A stretch of 64,000 nucleotides of DNA from Xenorhabdus sp014467285 (GCF_014467285.1 NZ_NKHR01000012.1:1-64000); one strand, 5' to 3'; positions 18,196-28,354 are shown, counted from the stretch's first letter. Translations and numbers: made by a program. Notes: generated by a model from the sequence alone, not told the origin.

Positions 18196-18212
18196 TTTAG
18201 TTACAACATACT
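18196..18212 (-). promoter_or_regulatory. Ter site (Tus-binding replication fork trap) upstream of tus
   Basis: On the minus strand this reads AGTATGTTGTAACTAAA, identical to the core of E. coli TerB. By the known polarity of Tus-Ter (the G-C base pair next to the AGT end faces the blocking side), forks travelling toward lower coordinates should be arrested and forks travelling toward higher coordinates should pass. It also overlaps the tus promoter region. Confidence 0.95.
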
Positions 18213-18473
18213 TTTAACTATACCCCCAAAACGTGCAAACCTCCACAAAAAAACCAAACAAAAATTCAATAATATAAAAGAACAAAAAACGCCTATTGCG
18301 ATACATTTCAACATTGTGATAAAAATTTAAATTAGTTATAAGCATTAAAATATGAATGGACTATTTAAGAGTTAGGAAGATATTCACACAGTTATACATA
18401 AGAAAAATTTTTTACTTATTTTTCATTCCACATTATTTTCCATGGAGCGAGTAACGCTCCAAGGTTGTTAAAT

Positions 18474-19106
18474 ATGAAAAAATTAGTCAAGCCAGTGAAT
18501 TCCTTTAGAAAGGTTATAGATGTTTTATTACCATATTCTGAATTAATCACATCAGATTTATCGTCACAAGGAACATTTATTAAAATTGAAGATGAGTTTG
18601 CTAAATTTTTTTTGTTGGAGAAAGGTTATGTCAATATGCGCAGAATAAATGATGCTCTAATCATCGCGACGTCTTTCTCACCTTATATCATAGGAATATC
18701 TTTCTATTCCGGCTCAGAAATCTATTATTCTATTGAATTGGGACCAAATTGCGAACTCTATCAAATTCCTAGAATTAATGCCTTAAATGCCATAAAAAAG
18801 CATGATCTTTACCGGGAATGGATGAGAATAATTTCGTATAAAATGTCTTTCTTGTATGCGAGGGATATTAGTATCTTCCGTCATGGTGCCAAAGAGGTTG
18901 TATGCAGTCTATTATCTCGCCTAATAACGTTACCTGATGAATTTCGAGAAAATATTTCTGCTATCAGATACATAGAGCAGAGGTGCACACTTTCTCGCAG
19001 TTGTATACAACGCATATTATTTTCATTGAAGAAAGAAGGGTGTATTGAGATCATTGATGGTTATTTAACGAAAGTTATTGTGTTACCTAATCAATCTTAT
19101 TACTGA
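18474..19106 (+). CDS. Crp/Fnr-like winged-helix regulator (IprA/YaiV type)
   Basis: A 210-residue protein with a degenerate cyclic-nucleotide-binding-like beta-barrel in the first 130 residues and a C-terminal winged helix (RCTLSRSCIQRILFSLKKEGCIEIIDGYL). The overall pattern resembles IprA/YaiV, a redox-related regulator of enterobacteria. The start at 18474 (ATG) has AAGG 9 bp upstream; a TTG 9 bp earlier is less likely. It is AT-rich and sits between tus and ynfM, where E. coli has other genes, so it may be a lineage-specific insertion. Targets are unknown. Confidence 0.7.
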   Translation: MKKLVKPVNSFRKVIDVLLPYSELITSDLSSQGTFIKIEDEFAKFFLLEKGYVNMRRINDALIIATSFSPYIIGISFYSGSEIYYSIELGPNCELYQIPRINALNAIKKHDLYREWMRIISYKMSFLYARDISIFRHGAKEVVCSLLSRLITLPDEFRENISAIRYIEQRCTLSRSCIQRILFSLKKEGCIEIIDGYLTKVIVLPNQSYY

Positions 19107-19209
19107 TAATCAAAGAATAAACAAATAAAAAGCGAATAATTGAGGTTTTTAAATGAGTTTTTTGGAAAGTTGCCGACATTCATAATAGATTGTCGGCAAT
19201 TATGTTCTT

Positions 19210-20484
19210 TTAATTTGACAACTTATTGAGCTTAACGCCTAAATAAAGAGCTGCTGTGGTTAAGAGTGCAATAAATATTGCTACACCATTCCATGCAAAA
19301 TATATCCAAAATACACCACCTAACGTGCCAGCAATACTTGAACCCACGTAATAACCGAATAAATACAGGGATGAAGCCTGCGCTTTGGCTCGTTTAGCTC
19401 GTTTTCCAACCCATCCACTAGCAACAGCATGAGCGGCAAAGAAACCGGTTGTCAATATCATCATTCCAAGCATGACCGCCAAGATGGAGGAGAACATTGT
19501 GATTATACAACCAATCAACATGGTACTGACTGCTACTAACAATACCTTGCCACGTCCATGTTTACTGGTCAGGGAGCCTGCTTTTGTTGCACTGTAAGTT
19601 CCGGTTAAGTAGACAACGGATAATAATCCAACAATAGCCTGGCTAAAATGATAGGGCGTATCTAATAACCGATAACCAATGTAGTTAAACATTGTGACAA
19701 AACTACCCATCAGCAAAAATGCTTCAGCAAATAGAAGAGGAAGCCCTTCATCTCGGAAGTGTAATTTTAAGTTGGTGAGCAATGTCTTAGGTTTTAGTGA
19801 GCTGGATTTGAAGTGCTTGGATTCTGGCAACATTTTCCAAAATGCGATGGCGGAGATCAAAGCAAAAGTACCCAATAAAATAACAGCAAATCGCCAGGAG
19901 AAGTAATCTGCAACCACGCCCGTAATCAAACGGCCACTCATTCCTCCTACTGAATTACCACTGATATATAGCCCTATAGATAAGGCAGCATAGCTCGGAT
20001 GGATCTCTTCACTTAAATAAGTCATGGCTACAGCGGCAACGCCACTGACTGATAAACCGACAAGTGCACGCATAAGCAAGATTCCGTGCCAGCTTGTCAT
20101 GACAGAGCTCAAAAGGGTGAAAATAGCTGCCGCAATCAATGAAATAACCATCACATTTTTACGGCCAAGTGCATCAGATAGAGGCCCTGTAATTAGTAAT
20201 CCAAGGGATAACATTCCGGTGGAAAGTGATAGAGATAAGCTGCTGTTCGCCGGTGAGACGTTAAATTCTTTTGACAAAATTGGCAATATTGGCTGAACGA
20301 AGTAAAGCAATGCGAAAGTTGCCAGCCCAACAGTAAAGAATGATAGCGTTACACGTAGGTATGCCGCATCCTCACGCTGAATATAATGCTGCTTATTCCC
20401 GCGCCTTTGCTTGATCGTGTTCCCAACATCACTTTCAACGTCAGAGACTGCTGATTTTTCACTGACGCTTTGGATTGTATTCAC
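19210..20484 (-). CDS. ynfM: MFS transporter YnfM
   Basis: A 424-residue twelve-helix major facilitator closely matching E. coli YnfM, including FALLYFVQPILPILSKEF, the MFS loop GPLSDALGRKNVMV, and LFAEAFLLMGSFVTMFNYIGYRLL. It is probably a proton-driven exporter; YnfM has been linked with arabinose or drug efflux in E. coli. It is divergent from the LysR gene at 20632, the same pairing as ynfM/ynfL. Confidence 0.9.
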   Translation of the reverse strand: MNTIQSVSEKSAVSDVESDVGNTIKQRRGNKQHYIQREDAAYLRVTLSFFTVGLATFALLYFVQPILPILSKEFNVSPANSSLSLSLSTGMLSLGLLITGPLSDALGRKNVMVISLIAAAIFTLLSSVMTSWHGILLMRALVGLSVSGVAAVAMTYLSEEIHPSYAALSIGLYISGNSVGGMSGRLITGVVADYFSWRFAVILLGTFALISAIAFWKMLPESKHFKSSSLKPKTLLTNLKLHFRDEGLPLLFAEAFLLMGSFVTMFNYIGYRLLDTPYHFSQAIVGLLSVVYLTGTYSATKAGSLTSKHGRGKVLLVAVSTMLIGCIITMFSSILAVMLGMMILTTGFFAAHAVASGWVGKRAKRAKAQASSLYLFGYYVGSSIAGTLGGVFWIYFAWNGVAIFIALLTTAALYLGVKLNKLSN

Positions 20485-20631
20485 GCTACTTCCTTATCTA
20501 AGTAAAAAAACGTTAAGTACTTGATTCAGATCAAGAATAGAAATTCGTGAATATTTTGTCTAATATATTAATTCAATAGAATGATATGTTAAACATATCA
20601 ATTGAGGTAATAAAGTTAGAGGTGATAGAGT

Positions 20632-21549
20632 ATGACCATTAATGTTGAACTTAGACATTTACGCTATTTTATTGCAGTGGCAGAAGAGTTGCATTTTGGA
20701 CGCGCAGCAGAACGATTAAATATCTCTCAACCACCATTAAGCCAGCAAATTCAAGCTCTTGAAGCTAATGTAAACGCCAAACTACTTATGCGTAATAATC
20801 GAAATGTTAGCTTAACTCCCGCAGGGCATATGTTTCTTCAGGAGGCATATCAGATAATTGCTCAAATTGAGGCAGCAGCAACTAAAGCAGCCAGAATGTA
20901 TCAAGGAGAATTAGGGGAAATATCCATTGGCTTCACGTCCACCGCGCCCTTTATGCCCAGAGTCGCTCTTAGCCTGCGCCAGTTCCGCGAATGCTATCCT
21001 GACGTGGCTATACATATGCATCAAATGAATACTAAACAGCAAATAGCGCCTTTGCAAACGGGTAGAATCGATATAGGGGTTATGCGTAATACGTTATTAC
21101 CAGATAACTTAGAGTATCAGTTACTTTTCCGTGAGCGTTTTATGCTGGCGGTATATGATGGTCACCCTTTGCTTAAATATGCCAATGAAGGCGTTAATCT
21201 GGAAATGTTATCTGATTATCCACTGGTGTTCTTTGAGCGTGATGTAGGGACAGCTTTGTACGATGAAATTATCGCTTTATTGGCAAATGCAGGAGTGACG
21301 CCGATGATTTCGCAAGAAGCTGGTGAGGCGATGACAATACTTGGATTGGTTGCAGCAGGGTTAGGTATAAGCATTATTACTGAATCATTTACCCGCATGA
21401 AACTAGATGGTGTTCAATATATTCCATTAGCAAATAATCCAGCTTACTCTGAAGTTTGGTTGGTTAAGCATAAAAATTACAATAACAGTGCTGCGGCAGC
21501 CCGGCTAACCAATCTTTTAATCTCAAATATTGTAGACGAAAACTTATAG
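20632..21549 (+). CDS. ynfL: LysR-type regulator YnfL
   Basis: A 305-residue LysR regulator. The N-terminal helix-turn-helix LHFGRAAERLNISQPPLSQQIQALE is followed by the effector-binding domain. Similarity to E. coli YnfL (ELRHLRYFIAVAEELHFGRAAERLN) and divergence from ynfM across 147 bp suggest it controls ynfM and itself. Confidence 0.85.
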   Translation: MTINVELRHLRYFIAVAEELHFGRAAERLNISQPPLSQQIQALEANVNAKLLMRNNRNVSLTPAGHMFLQEAYQIIAQIEAAATKAARMYQGELGEISIGFTSTAPFMPRVALSLRQFRECYPDVAIHMHQMNTKQQIAPLQTGRIDIGVMRNTLLPDNLEYQLLFRERFMLAVYDGHPLLKYANEGVNLEMLSDYPLVFFERDVGTALYDEIIALLANAGVTPMISQEAGEAMTILGLVAAGLGISIITESFTRMKLDGVQYIPLANNPAYSEVWLVKHKNYNNSAAAARLTNLLISNIVDENL

Positions 21550-21713
21550 ATGACGTTGTTAAACAAAAGGCAATAATGTTAATAAAAAGCAATAATCACG
21601 AGAAGTTCGTGTGAAAGATCACATTTCTACTTCAAGCGGATATCTTATCGTTTAAACAACGACATAATCGTTATTAATTTTTTAGCGGCGCGAATTAAAT
21701 AGCGGGAGGCGAG

Positions 21714-22946
21714 GTGAGTGTCGATATTCAACCAAGTCATATTGACCAGATTAAACAGGCAAATATTGGTTTGGTCTATCGGTTAATTGATCAATACGGG
21801 CCTATCTCGCGAATTGCACTTTCTAAAAAAGCCCAATTGGCACCCGCCAGCATTACTAAAATTACGCGGGAACTCATTGATGCCCATTTAGTGAAGGAAG
21901 CTGAGTTTCACGAACCCGGTTTTCGGGGGCGTCCTGCTATCGGATTAAAAGTAGATAGTGAAGGGTGGCAATTCTTGTGTATCCGCATTAACAAAGGAAG
22001 TATTGTCGTCGGGCTTCGTGATTTGAGCAGTAATCTTCTGGTAGAAGAGGAATTACCATTCCCTGTACTTCAAAATCAGTCTTTTCTGGACCGTATCGTT
22101 GATGAAATTGATAACTTCTTCTTTCGACATCAATCTGCTCTTGAGCGTCTAACAGCGATTAGCGTTATCATTAATGCAATAGTTGATCCGGTTAATGGGA
22201 TAATTCATAGTTCACCGTACTACGATATCCAGGATATCCCCATAGGGGCATTCTTACATCAACGCACAGGATTACCGATCTTTTTACAGCACAGTATAAC
22301 CGCATGGACAATAGCAGAGTCTCTGTGCGGCACAGGGAAAAACTGCCAGAATCTTATTCAATTAGTCATTGATGATAATGTAGGGGCAGGCATTATAACC
22401 GCAGGGCAAATGCTCCATGCCGGGAATCAAAGTGTCGTAGAGATTGGGCATACTCAAATCGAACCTGATGGAGAGCTTTGTTACTGTGGTAACCGTGGCT
22501 GTCTTGAAACAGTTATCAGTATTAAAAATATTTTGCAGAAAGCCCGCTGTCTGGCAACGCAATATCCTTGCTCTTTAGTTAATACGATGACAACTAATAA
22601 TGTGCCATTGACAATTGATTTACTTTGTCAGGCGGCCATAGAAGGCGATCCGTTGGTAACAGACATTATCCATGATGCCGGAGAACGAATCGGGCGTATC
22701 ATGGCGATTATGGTCAATATCTTTAACCCCGAAATGATCCTGATTGGTTCGCCGCTGAACGATGTAAAACATCTCCTTTATCCCGCCATTCAACAGCAGA
22801 TATCTCAGCGTTCTCTTCCCGGCTATAGTCAACAGGTTGATATAGTTGCTACTCAATTTAATAATACAGATACATTTCCTGCGGCAGCGTTAATTAAACA
22901 ATCCTTGTATAGCGGCGAGTTACTAATAGCACTCATGCAAGGATAA
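21714..22946 (+). CDS. mlc: ROK-family glucose-responsive repressor Mlc
   Basis: A 410-residue ROK repressor. In E. coli Mlc represses PTS genes and is sequestered by dephosphorylated PtsG. The N-terminal winged helix (HIDQIKQANIGLVYRLIDQYGPISRIALSKKAQLAPASITKI region) and the zinc motif GHTQIEPDGELCYCGNRGCLE are conserved. The start is a GTG at 21714 with GGCGAG upstream, giving SVDIQPSHIDQIKQ. The segment equivalent to LPGIIDTENG of E. coli reads INAIVDPVNG, so the sugar-like pocket differs somewhat. Confidence 0.93.
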   Translation: MSVDIQPSHIDQIKQANIGLVYRLIDQYGPISRIALSKKAQLAPASITKITRELIDAHLVKEAEFHEPGFRGRPAIGLKVDSEGWQFLCIRINKGSIVVGLRDLSSNLLVEEELPFPVLQNQSFLDRIVDEIDNFFFRHQSALERLTAISVIINAIVDPVNGIIHSSPYYDIQDIPIGAFLHQRTGLPIFLQHSITAWTIAESLCGTGKNCQNLIQLVIDDNVGAGIITAGQMLHAGNQSVVEIGHTQIEPDGELCYCGNRGCLETVISIKNILQKARCLATQYPCSLVNTMTTNNVPLTIDLLCQAAIEGDPLVTDIIHDAGERIGRIMAIMVNIFNPEMILIGSPLNDVKHLLYPAIQQQISQRSLPGYSQQVDIVATQFNNTDTFPAAALIKQSLYSGELLIALMQG

Positions 22947-23083
22947 GGATAGCTCGCATCAGGCAAAACATTGAGCTAACGCAATCCCTACCGCAAATAC
23001 ATCTCCTACACTCTAAGCCTGCTCGCTAAAAAGAGTAATCGGCCTATCTGTACTTGTTACTATGGAAAACGGAAAATGAATTT

Positions 23084-23752
23084 ATGATAACGCGCTTATT
23101 TGTTACAGGCACGGATACCAACATTGGTAAAACAGTTGTTACCCGCGCATTACTGCAAGTTTTTAATCGTGAAGGCACAACCGCGGTAGGATATAAACCC
23201 ATTGCAACAGAAAAACGACAAACATCGGAGGGGATACGCAATCGTGATGCCTTAATCATATATCAATCCTCACCTGTTAAAGTGGACTATGAAGAGGTTA
23301 ACCCTGTTATTTGGGAAAGTAACTACGAAGAAGGAAATCGAGCTGATTTTACTCAAATGACAAAGGGGCTGAAAAACCTGGGGAATAAAGCAGATCGTGT
23401 GATTATTGAAGGTAATGGTGGCTGGCGTATGTTACTGGAAGATGAGGTGTCTTATTCTGATTGGGTTGTACAAGAAAAGTTGCCCGTCATTTTGGTCGTT
23501 GGGATTCAGGCTGGTTGTGTTAATCATGCTATTCTCACAGCTCAATCCATTATTAACGATGGCGTTCCCCTAGTAGGTTGGATTGCTAACCGAATTAACC
23601 CTGGATTAGCACACTACGCTAAGATACTAGAAAGGTTACGGTGTCACATACCGGCGCCACAAATTGGTGAAATCCCTTATCTCTTAAGGCCGGAAGAACG
23701 CGATTTGTCGTGCTATTTGGATACTAATGCAATATCAGCTATCGATATTTAA
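23084..23752 (+). CDS. bioD2: Dethiobiotin synthetase paralogue (YnfK/BioD2)
   Basis: A 222-residue ATP-dependent carboxylase fold. The P-loop GTDTNIGKT, KPIAT and the EGNGGWRML motif are present (canonical BioD has EGAGG). It resembles E. coli YnfK, the second BioD located next to mlc. The start at 23084 (MITRLFVTGTDTN) is the family start. Function as a true dethiobiotin synthetase is plausible but not proven for YnfK. Confidence 0.88.
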   Translation: MITRLFVTGTDTNIGKTVVTRALLQVFNREGTTAVGYKPIATEKRQTSEGIRNRDALIIYQSSPVKVDYEEVNPVIWESNYEEGNRADFTQMTKGLKNLGNKADRVIIEGNGGWRMLLEDEVSYSDWVVQEKLPVILVVGIQAGCVNHAILTAQSIINDGVPLVGWIANRINPGLAHYAKILERLRCHIPAPQIGEIPYLLRPEERDLSCYLDTNAISAIDI

Positions 23753-23756
23753 TAAC

Positions 23757-23782
23757 AAAAGGGGCATCTTTTGCCCCTTTTT
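23757..23782 (+). terminator. Terminator after bioD2
   Basis: AAAAGGGGCA and TGCCCCTTTT form a perfect 10-bp stem with a 5-base loop, ending in T. The symmetric flanks make it usable by the convergent DUF1161 gene as well. Confidence 0.9.
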
Positions 23783-23803
23783 ACTGTTAAATCTGAAAGA
23801 GTG

Positions 23804-24115
23804 TTACTCTTGGCTTTTCTTATCGCCAGAAGTAGTTTTATCCGTATTAGTGTGAGTAAGGCGGATATAAACTATTTTCTGCTTGCCGGAATCACAATGA
23901 CCAACAATTTTCCCATTAACGGCGTTGTCCTTAACAGCTTGGTCATTAGGAATGACTTCAAGCTTAAAATCCGTTTCAGAAACACCATTGTTAATGATTT
24001 TCTGTGCAATTTCCGCTTTCAGGCTTTCACATGTAACCTTTTGTGAAGCTTGTACTGCAAAGGGAGAAAGCATAAAGAGCAACGCTGTAGCCAGTAGGAT
24101 TTTTTTCACCATCAT
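23804..24115 (-). CDS. DUF1161 periplasmic protein
   Basis: A 103-residue secreted protein with a signal peptide (MMVKKILLATALLFMLSPFAVQA). The mature part fits DUF1161: CESLKAEIAQKIINNGVSETDFKLEVI and GKIVGHCDSGKQKIVYIR, with two conserved cysteines that may form a disulfide. The function is unknown. It lies 30 bp downstream of ynfB on the same strand. Confidence 0.8.
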   Translation of the reverse strand: MMVKKILLATALLFMLSPFAVQASQKVTCESLKAEIAQKIINNGVSETDFKLEVIPNDQAVKDNAVNGKIVGHCDSGKQKIVYIRLTHTNTDKTTSGDKKSQE

Positions 24116-24145
24116 CTCCTTACTTTGATGTCGGTGTTGAGTCTA

Positions 24146-24493
24146 TCAAGGTTTGATCGGACGGCCTGTGTTAATATCCAAACAACGTTTCGTATTTGGT
24201 TCCCAATAAGCATCAATATTAGCGCTTTCTAAACAGGCCTTTCGATTATCAACTTCTACTTCGTACTTATCAAATTCTTTCTCTCTGCGCTGCTCCACTT
24301 TCTTACGTAAGCTTCTCTGATCATTCCATTCTTCTTTGCTCTGACGAGCCGTTTCTCTGCTTATTGAATTCTCACCGCCACCATTAATGGTTACACATGT
24401 GCTATCTGATGAGCAGGGCGCAGAGAATGCAGGCGTTTGCCAAAATAATGACAATAACAGAGTGATAGCGGAAACATATTTCACAAATTTCAT
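24146..24493 (-). CDS. ynfB: DUF1283 family periplasmic protein YnfB
   Basis: A 115-residue protein with a signal peptide (about residues 1-24) and the YnfB signature SKEEWNDQRSLRKKV ... NIDAYWEPNTKRCLDINTGRPI. Its function is unknown. It keeps its E. coli-like neighbourhood near mlc and bioD2 and is probably co-transcribed with the DUF1161 gene. Confidence 0.88.
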   Translation of the reverse strand: MKFVKYVSAITLLLSLFWQTPAFSAPCSSDSTCVTINGGGENSISRETARQSKEEWNDQRSLRKKVEQRREKEFDKYEVEVDNRKACLESANIDAYWEPNTKRCLDINTGRPIKP

Positions 24494-24628
24494 ATTTGGA
24501 CCTCTTTCATTGTGCCATTTAGCAAGACTAGGTCATTTACTGAAGCTACCAAAAAAGCGTCAAACAGGAGTTTTATTGGTAGCACCACATTAATTGAATA
24601 ATAGAGTTAACAGTTCACCAAAATAGGA

Positions 24629-25378
24629 TTATTGGTTTCTATGTACACTTAAACCTGCGAATGATTGACAAACGGGCATCATCTCTAATGTATTAATATT
24701 GACACGAGAAGGGAGGTTAGCAACCCAAAATACCGCTTCTGCAACATCATCAGCAGTCAGTGCATCTGCGCCTTCATAAGTTTTATCCACTTTTTCCTCA
24801 TTGCCTTTAAAACGTACATGAGAAAATTCGGTTCCACCGACAAGGCCAGGTTCGATATCAGTGACTCGAATATTTTTGCCTTGTAAATCAGCTCGTAATC
24901 CTAAACTAAATTGTTTTACGAAAGCTTTCGTAGCACCATATACGTTACCACCCGCATAAGGCCAATTTGCTGCGGTAGAGCCAATATTAATAATATGCCC
25001 ACTATTGGTTTCTACCATATGAGGCAGCAGAGCGCGTGTCATATTTACTAATCCTTTGGTATTGGTGTCAATCATAGTTTCCCAATCATCAATATTAGCT
25101 TGATGAGCGAGTTCCAGCCCTAAAGCAAGCCCCGCATTATTCACAAGAACATCAATATTGCGTAACGTATCTGGTAATTGCTGGACTGCTTGCTCAATTG
25201 CAGCGCGATCTCTCACATCAAGTTGAATGGGGTGGAATTGTTCACCTAACTCTTTTTTCAACTTTTCCAATCTATCCTTACGGCGCCCTGTCGCAATCAC
25301 TGTGGAACCATGTTCGATAAATTTTCTTGTAATTGCTTCACCAAAACCGGAAGTTGCCCCTGTCACAAAAACAATCAT
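24629..25378 (-). CDS. ydfG: NADP-dependent 3-hydroxy acid dehydrogenase YdfG
   Basis: A 249-residue short-chain dehydrogenase. In E. coli YdfG oxidises serine, allo-threonine and 3-hydroxypropionate. The NADP motif TGATSGFGEA, catalytic Ser (IGSTA) and Tyr-x3-Lys (YGATK) are visible. Start chosen at 25378 (MIVFVTGATSG) with GAGG 5 bp upstream; the frame extends 13 residues farther but without family similarity. Confidence 0.94.
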   Translation of the reverse strand: MIVFVTGATSGFGEAITRKFIEHGSTVIATGRRKDRLEKLKKELGEQFHPIQLDVRDRAAIEQAVQQLPDTLRNIDVLVNNAGLALGLELAHQANIDDWETMIDTNTKGLVNMTRALLPHMVETNSGHIINIGSTAANWPYAGGNVYGATKAFVKQFSLGLRADLQGKNIRVTDIEPGLVGGTEFSHVRFKGNEEKVDKTYEGADALTADDVAEAVFWVANLPSRVNINTLEMMPVCQSFAGLSVHRNQ

Positions 25379-25659
25379 ATTGTCCTCTGTTTGCGAGTTT
25401 TTATCGTTAATCTTCACGTTAGTAAAAAAATTTATTTTGCATTAGTCAAGGCCAAATAACTTTGGTGAAAATTAATGCCTTGTTTTTAAAGTCTTTTTAT
25501 ACTAACAAAAAAGACAAGTTTGGTAGGATAAAAACCTTGAAAAAAACTAATAACAATTATAAATTACTTGTATTGAATCTATATGGTTGTTAAGAATCTT
25601 ATGGTTTTTATAGTATTATAGATATGGTTTTATATAAGTAGATGTACTGGGAGGTAAAT

Positions 25660-26340
25660 ATGCCATTTTATCGACCATTCAAGACGCGTTTTGAGCAAGG
25701 AGATCTTATATTTGGACTTTTTGAAGAAAGACCTAAATATGCTCAAGAATATCCACAACTTGGATTTGACCGTTTTCTTGATACTAATAATATATCAACA
25801 ATTGACAGATATTCAATAACCCAGAGAGAACGCGACATCCGTGAGAAATTTGAGCAACTAATTCCATCCAATCAAGAATCTTTTGATAAAGCAATAGAAA
25901 ACCATTGTAAATACAACTCGATACGTCATTGTGAAGATGAGTTGAAAATTGATTTAGATAACAGAAAAGTTCACTATCCCGAGCAGGTAACTAGTCGAAA
26001 ATGTAAAGCAGGATTATCTTGGTTCTCTCAGTCTTTGACACGATCATGTATTCATTTTATTTTAGATGAAATCGATATGGAATGCGTTGTCTATAAGCTG
26101 CCTGTAAAAAATAAGAGAAAGAAAAAGAGTTTATATACAGCGAGTGAACTAAGGTGGATTTACCGAAATAGGCGTGACCCGAAGGTTAGATCTTGTATTC
26201 AGTTTTGGAGAAAAGGTGTACCCGTGGCACCTCCATGGATAGAAGGTAAAGATGTCTCTTTATGGCAAAATTACCATCCGAAATTTGAAAATTCTGAAAT
26301 AGAACTCGGGGAATTTGCTGAAACTGCCTTAGGCATGTAG
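25660..26340 (+). CDS. Uncharacterised 226-residue protein
   Basis: The start at 25660 follows a strong GGGAGG; an in-frame ATG 18 bp upstream is weaker. The protein is hydrophilic, with no signal peptide or membrane helix. It has a KNKRKKKSLY basic patch at about residue 160 and a Trp/Pro-rich C-terminus (FWRKGVPVAPPWIEGKDVSLWQNYHP). I do not recognise the family. It is AT-rich and lies at the left edge of the accessory block between ydfG and the prophages, with no operon partner. Confidence 0.65.
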   Translation: MPFYRPFKTRFEQGDLIFGLFEERPKYAQEYPQLGFDRFLDTNNISTIDRYSITQRERDIREKFEQLIPSNQESFDKAIENHCKYNSIRHCEDELKIDLDNRKVHYPEQVTSRKCKAGLSWFSQSLTRSCIHFILDEIDMECVVYKLPVKNKRKKKSLYTASELRWIYRNRRDPKVRSCIQFWRKGVPVAPPWIEGKDVSLWQNYHPKFENSEIELGEFAETALGM

Positions 26341-26378
26341 GAAAGGTAAAATGGCCCATTAAATTGGGCCATTAAAGA

Positions 26379-28076
26379 TTAGTGTGTTGTTGCTTGGTTC
26401 ATATACTCTTGGAGGGAGCCATCAAATGCAATTTTACCCTTGTCGACTTTAATAACCCGATCAGCGAGCCTGAATACACGTGGATCATGGCTTATCATAA
26501 GCACAGTTTTACCATGAACGATATTATTCAGAGACTCTGCAAAACTGTTTATTTTACTGTTGTCCAGATAAGTTGTCGGTTCATCGAACAGTAGTATCTC
26601 TGGCGTCTTGAGGTATAAGCGAGCCAAACCAATAACCTGCCTTTCACCACCTGACAAGGAAGAGCCTTTTTCATCAATGTATGAATCCAGGCCATCCTTC
26701 AGTTTACCCAATAACTCACTGCCACCGGCTTTAATCAATGCAGAAATCATCTCTTCGCTGGTGGACTCAGTATTAGCAATATGCAGATTATCGTATAAAG
26801 TTCCTTTTATGATCTGTGTTTGTTGAGACATCACCCCAAACTTTTTCAGCCAATGTTGAGCATCGGGATCTCCCATCACCTCACCAAAAATTGAAATATG
26901 GCCTTCACTTAACGGTGTTAATCCTGTCACGATATCAAATATCGTACTCTTACCCTGGCCATTATCGCCAACAATCAGAACTCGTTCGCCTTTTTGGATA
27001 GAGATATTCATATCACTGAACAGTGTATCTCTATCGTTATAGGAGAATTTCTTGATGTTGATATCAATAGCATCGGCATTGCCATTGACTACTGACTGGT
27101 TTTGTTTGTGGGTATTTGGTTTGTGAGCACCCAACAATTCGAGAATTCTGTCCAACAGTGATTTGAGCGAAGCAAATTTATTTAAATGATTACTGTATCT
27201 CTTGATGGAATCAGACATTAACTGTTCATAGGTAAATGCAGCGACAAAGTTACCGGGATTAATCGTTCCATCCATTAATAACAAACCACCATACCAAAGT
27301 ACCGCAATTGTTGAAGCTAACTGTGCGGAATAACCAAGAGGAACGGAAAGGGACATGAACAGGCCTGTAATTCTCTCAACGTTCTTCACCTTGATGTTGG
27401 CATCATCAATTCTCTTTTTCTCTGACTCTTCAGAGTTAAAAATCTTGACGGATTTAATCCAAGAAAGCGATTCCTGTATCGCCCCGGTTAATCGTGAGTT
27501 ATATATCTGCAAAATCCTTTCATAAACAGCCACGCGATTAGTGAGTGGTTTGCTGATCACCGTGGTCAGACAAACCATCATAAATGCCAGAATTGCCAGT
27601 TTAAGATCAATCAAAGCCATGGCTATAAATGGGCCAATGATGGATAACGTATCGTAAAGAAATTCGCTATATAAACCTCTAATCCTATCAGATACAAGGT
27701 ATGTATCGTTTTTTATTCTAAAAGCCAGATTGGCAGAATGGAATTTTCTGGTTATATGATAGGGAAAGGAGAGGAAAGAATCGATGAGCGATTTCCTCAT
27801 GTTATAACTCAGTTCTGAAGCGTTAATCGTCTGCATCCAGATAATAATGGCGTGGCTTATGACGATCAATAATGATATAGCTATCAGGGAAGCAATTAAT
27901 TGGTTAAAAGAGAAGGAAAGTATTAACTTATCCCTCAATAAAGTATTAACTAATTCTTGTACAAGAAATGGAAATATGACTTCCGCTAAAGCTGCCACTA
28001 TCGTAAAAACAATAGCCAGCACCAGTGCTGTTCTTTGCTTACGTATAAATGAATAAAGAAATGTAATGTATTTCAT
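26379..28076 (-). CDS. ABC transporter, fused permease and ATPase (half-transporter)
   Basis: A 565-residue ABC half-exporter. Residues about 1-300 hold six membrane helices of the type I exporter fold, and residues about 335-565 the ATPase with Walker A GDNGQGKST, signature LSGGERQ, Walker B ILLFDEPT and the H-loop MISHD. It probably works as a homodimer moving a small molecule or peptide outward. It lies downstream of the pentein and decarboxylase-like genes on the same strand (278-bp gap), so it may export their product. The substrate is unknown. Confidence 0.85.
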   Translation of the reverse strand: MKYITFLYSFIRKQRTALVLAIVFTIVAALAEVIFPFLVQELVNTLLRDKLILSFSFNQLIASLIAISLLIVISHAIIIWMQTINASELSYNMRKSLIDSFLSFPYHITRKFHSANLAFRIKNDTYLVSDRIRGLYSEFLYDTLSIIGPFIAMALIDLKLAILAFMMVCLTTVISKPLTNRVAVYERILQIYNSRLTGAIQESLSWIKSVKIFNSEESEKKRIDDANIKVKNVERITGLFMSLSVPLGYSAQLASTIAVLWYGGLLLMDGTINPGNFVAAFTYEQLMSDSIKRYSNHLNKFASLKSLLDRILELLGAHKPNTHKQNQSVVNGNADAIDINIKKFSYNDRDTLFSDMNISIQKGERVLIVGDNGQGKSTIFDIVTGLTPLSEGHISIFGEVMGDPDAQHWLKKFGVMSQQTQIIKGTLYDNLHIANTESTSEEMISALIKAGGSELLGKLKDGLDSYIDEKGSSLSGGERQVIGLARLYLKTPEILLFDEPTTYLDNSKINSFAESLNNIVHGKTVLMISHDPRVFRLADRVIKVDKGKIAFDGSLQEYMNQATTH

Positions 28077-28354
28077 ATACAGATCACTGTTAAGTTATCA
28101 ATTTAACTAGTATAGACAACATGTTAGGACTTACCATGATATAAAAAGGGCAGCTTATTCCATCCTTGGAAAACATTCATCCTATATCAATAAAATACAG
28201 TTCCGCATTAAAATCATGATGGTTCTATCTCACTTAATAACAAGAGAAATAAAAAGCATCATAATATAAAACAGGAGATGCTATTTATATTGCAACCAAT
28301 TTAATTGTAGCTAAAAAGATGTGACCAATATTATGGCATCATTGTTCGCAAATT

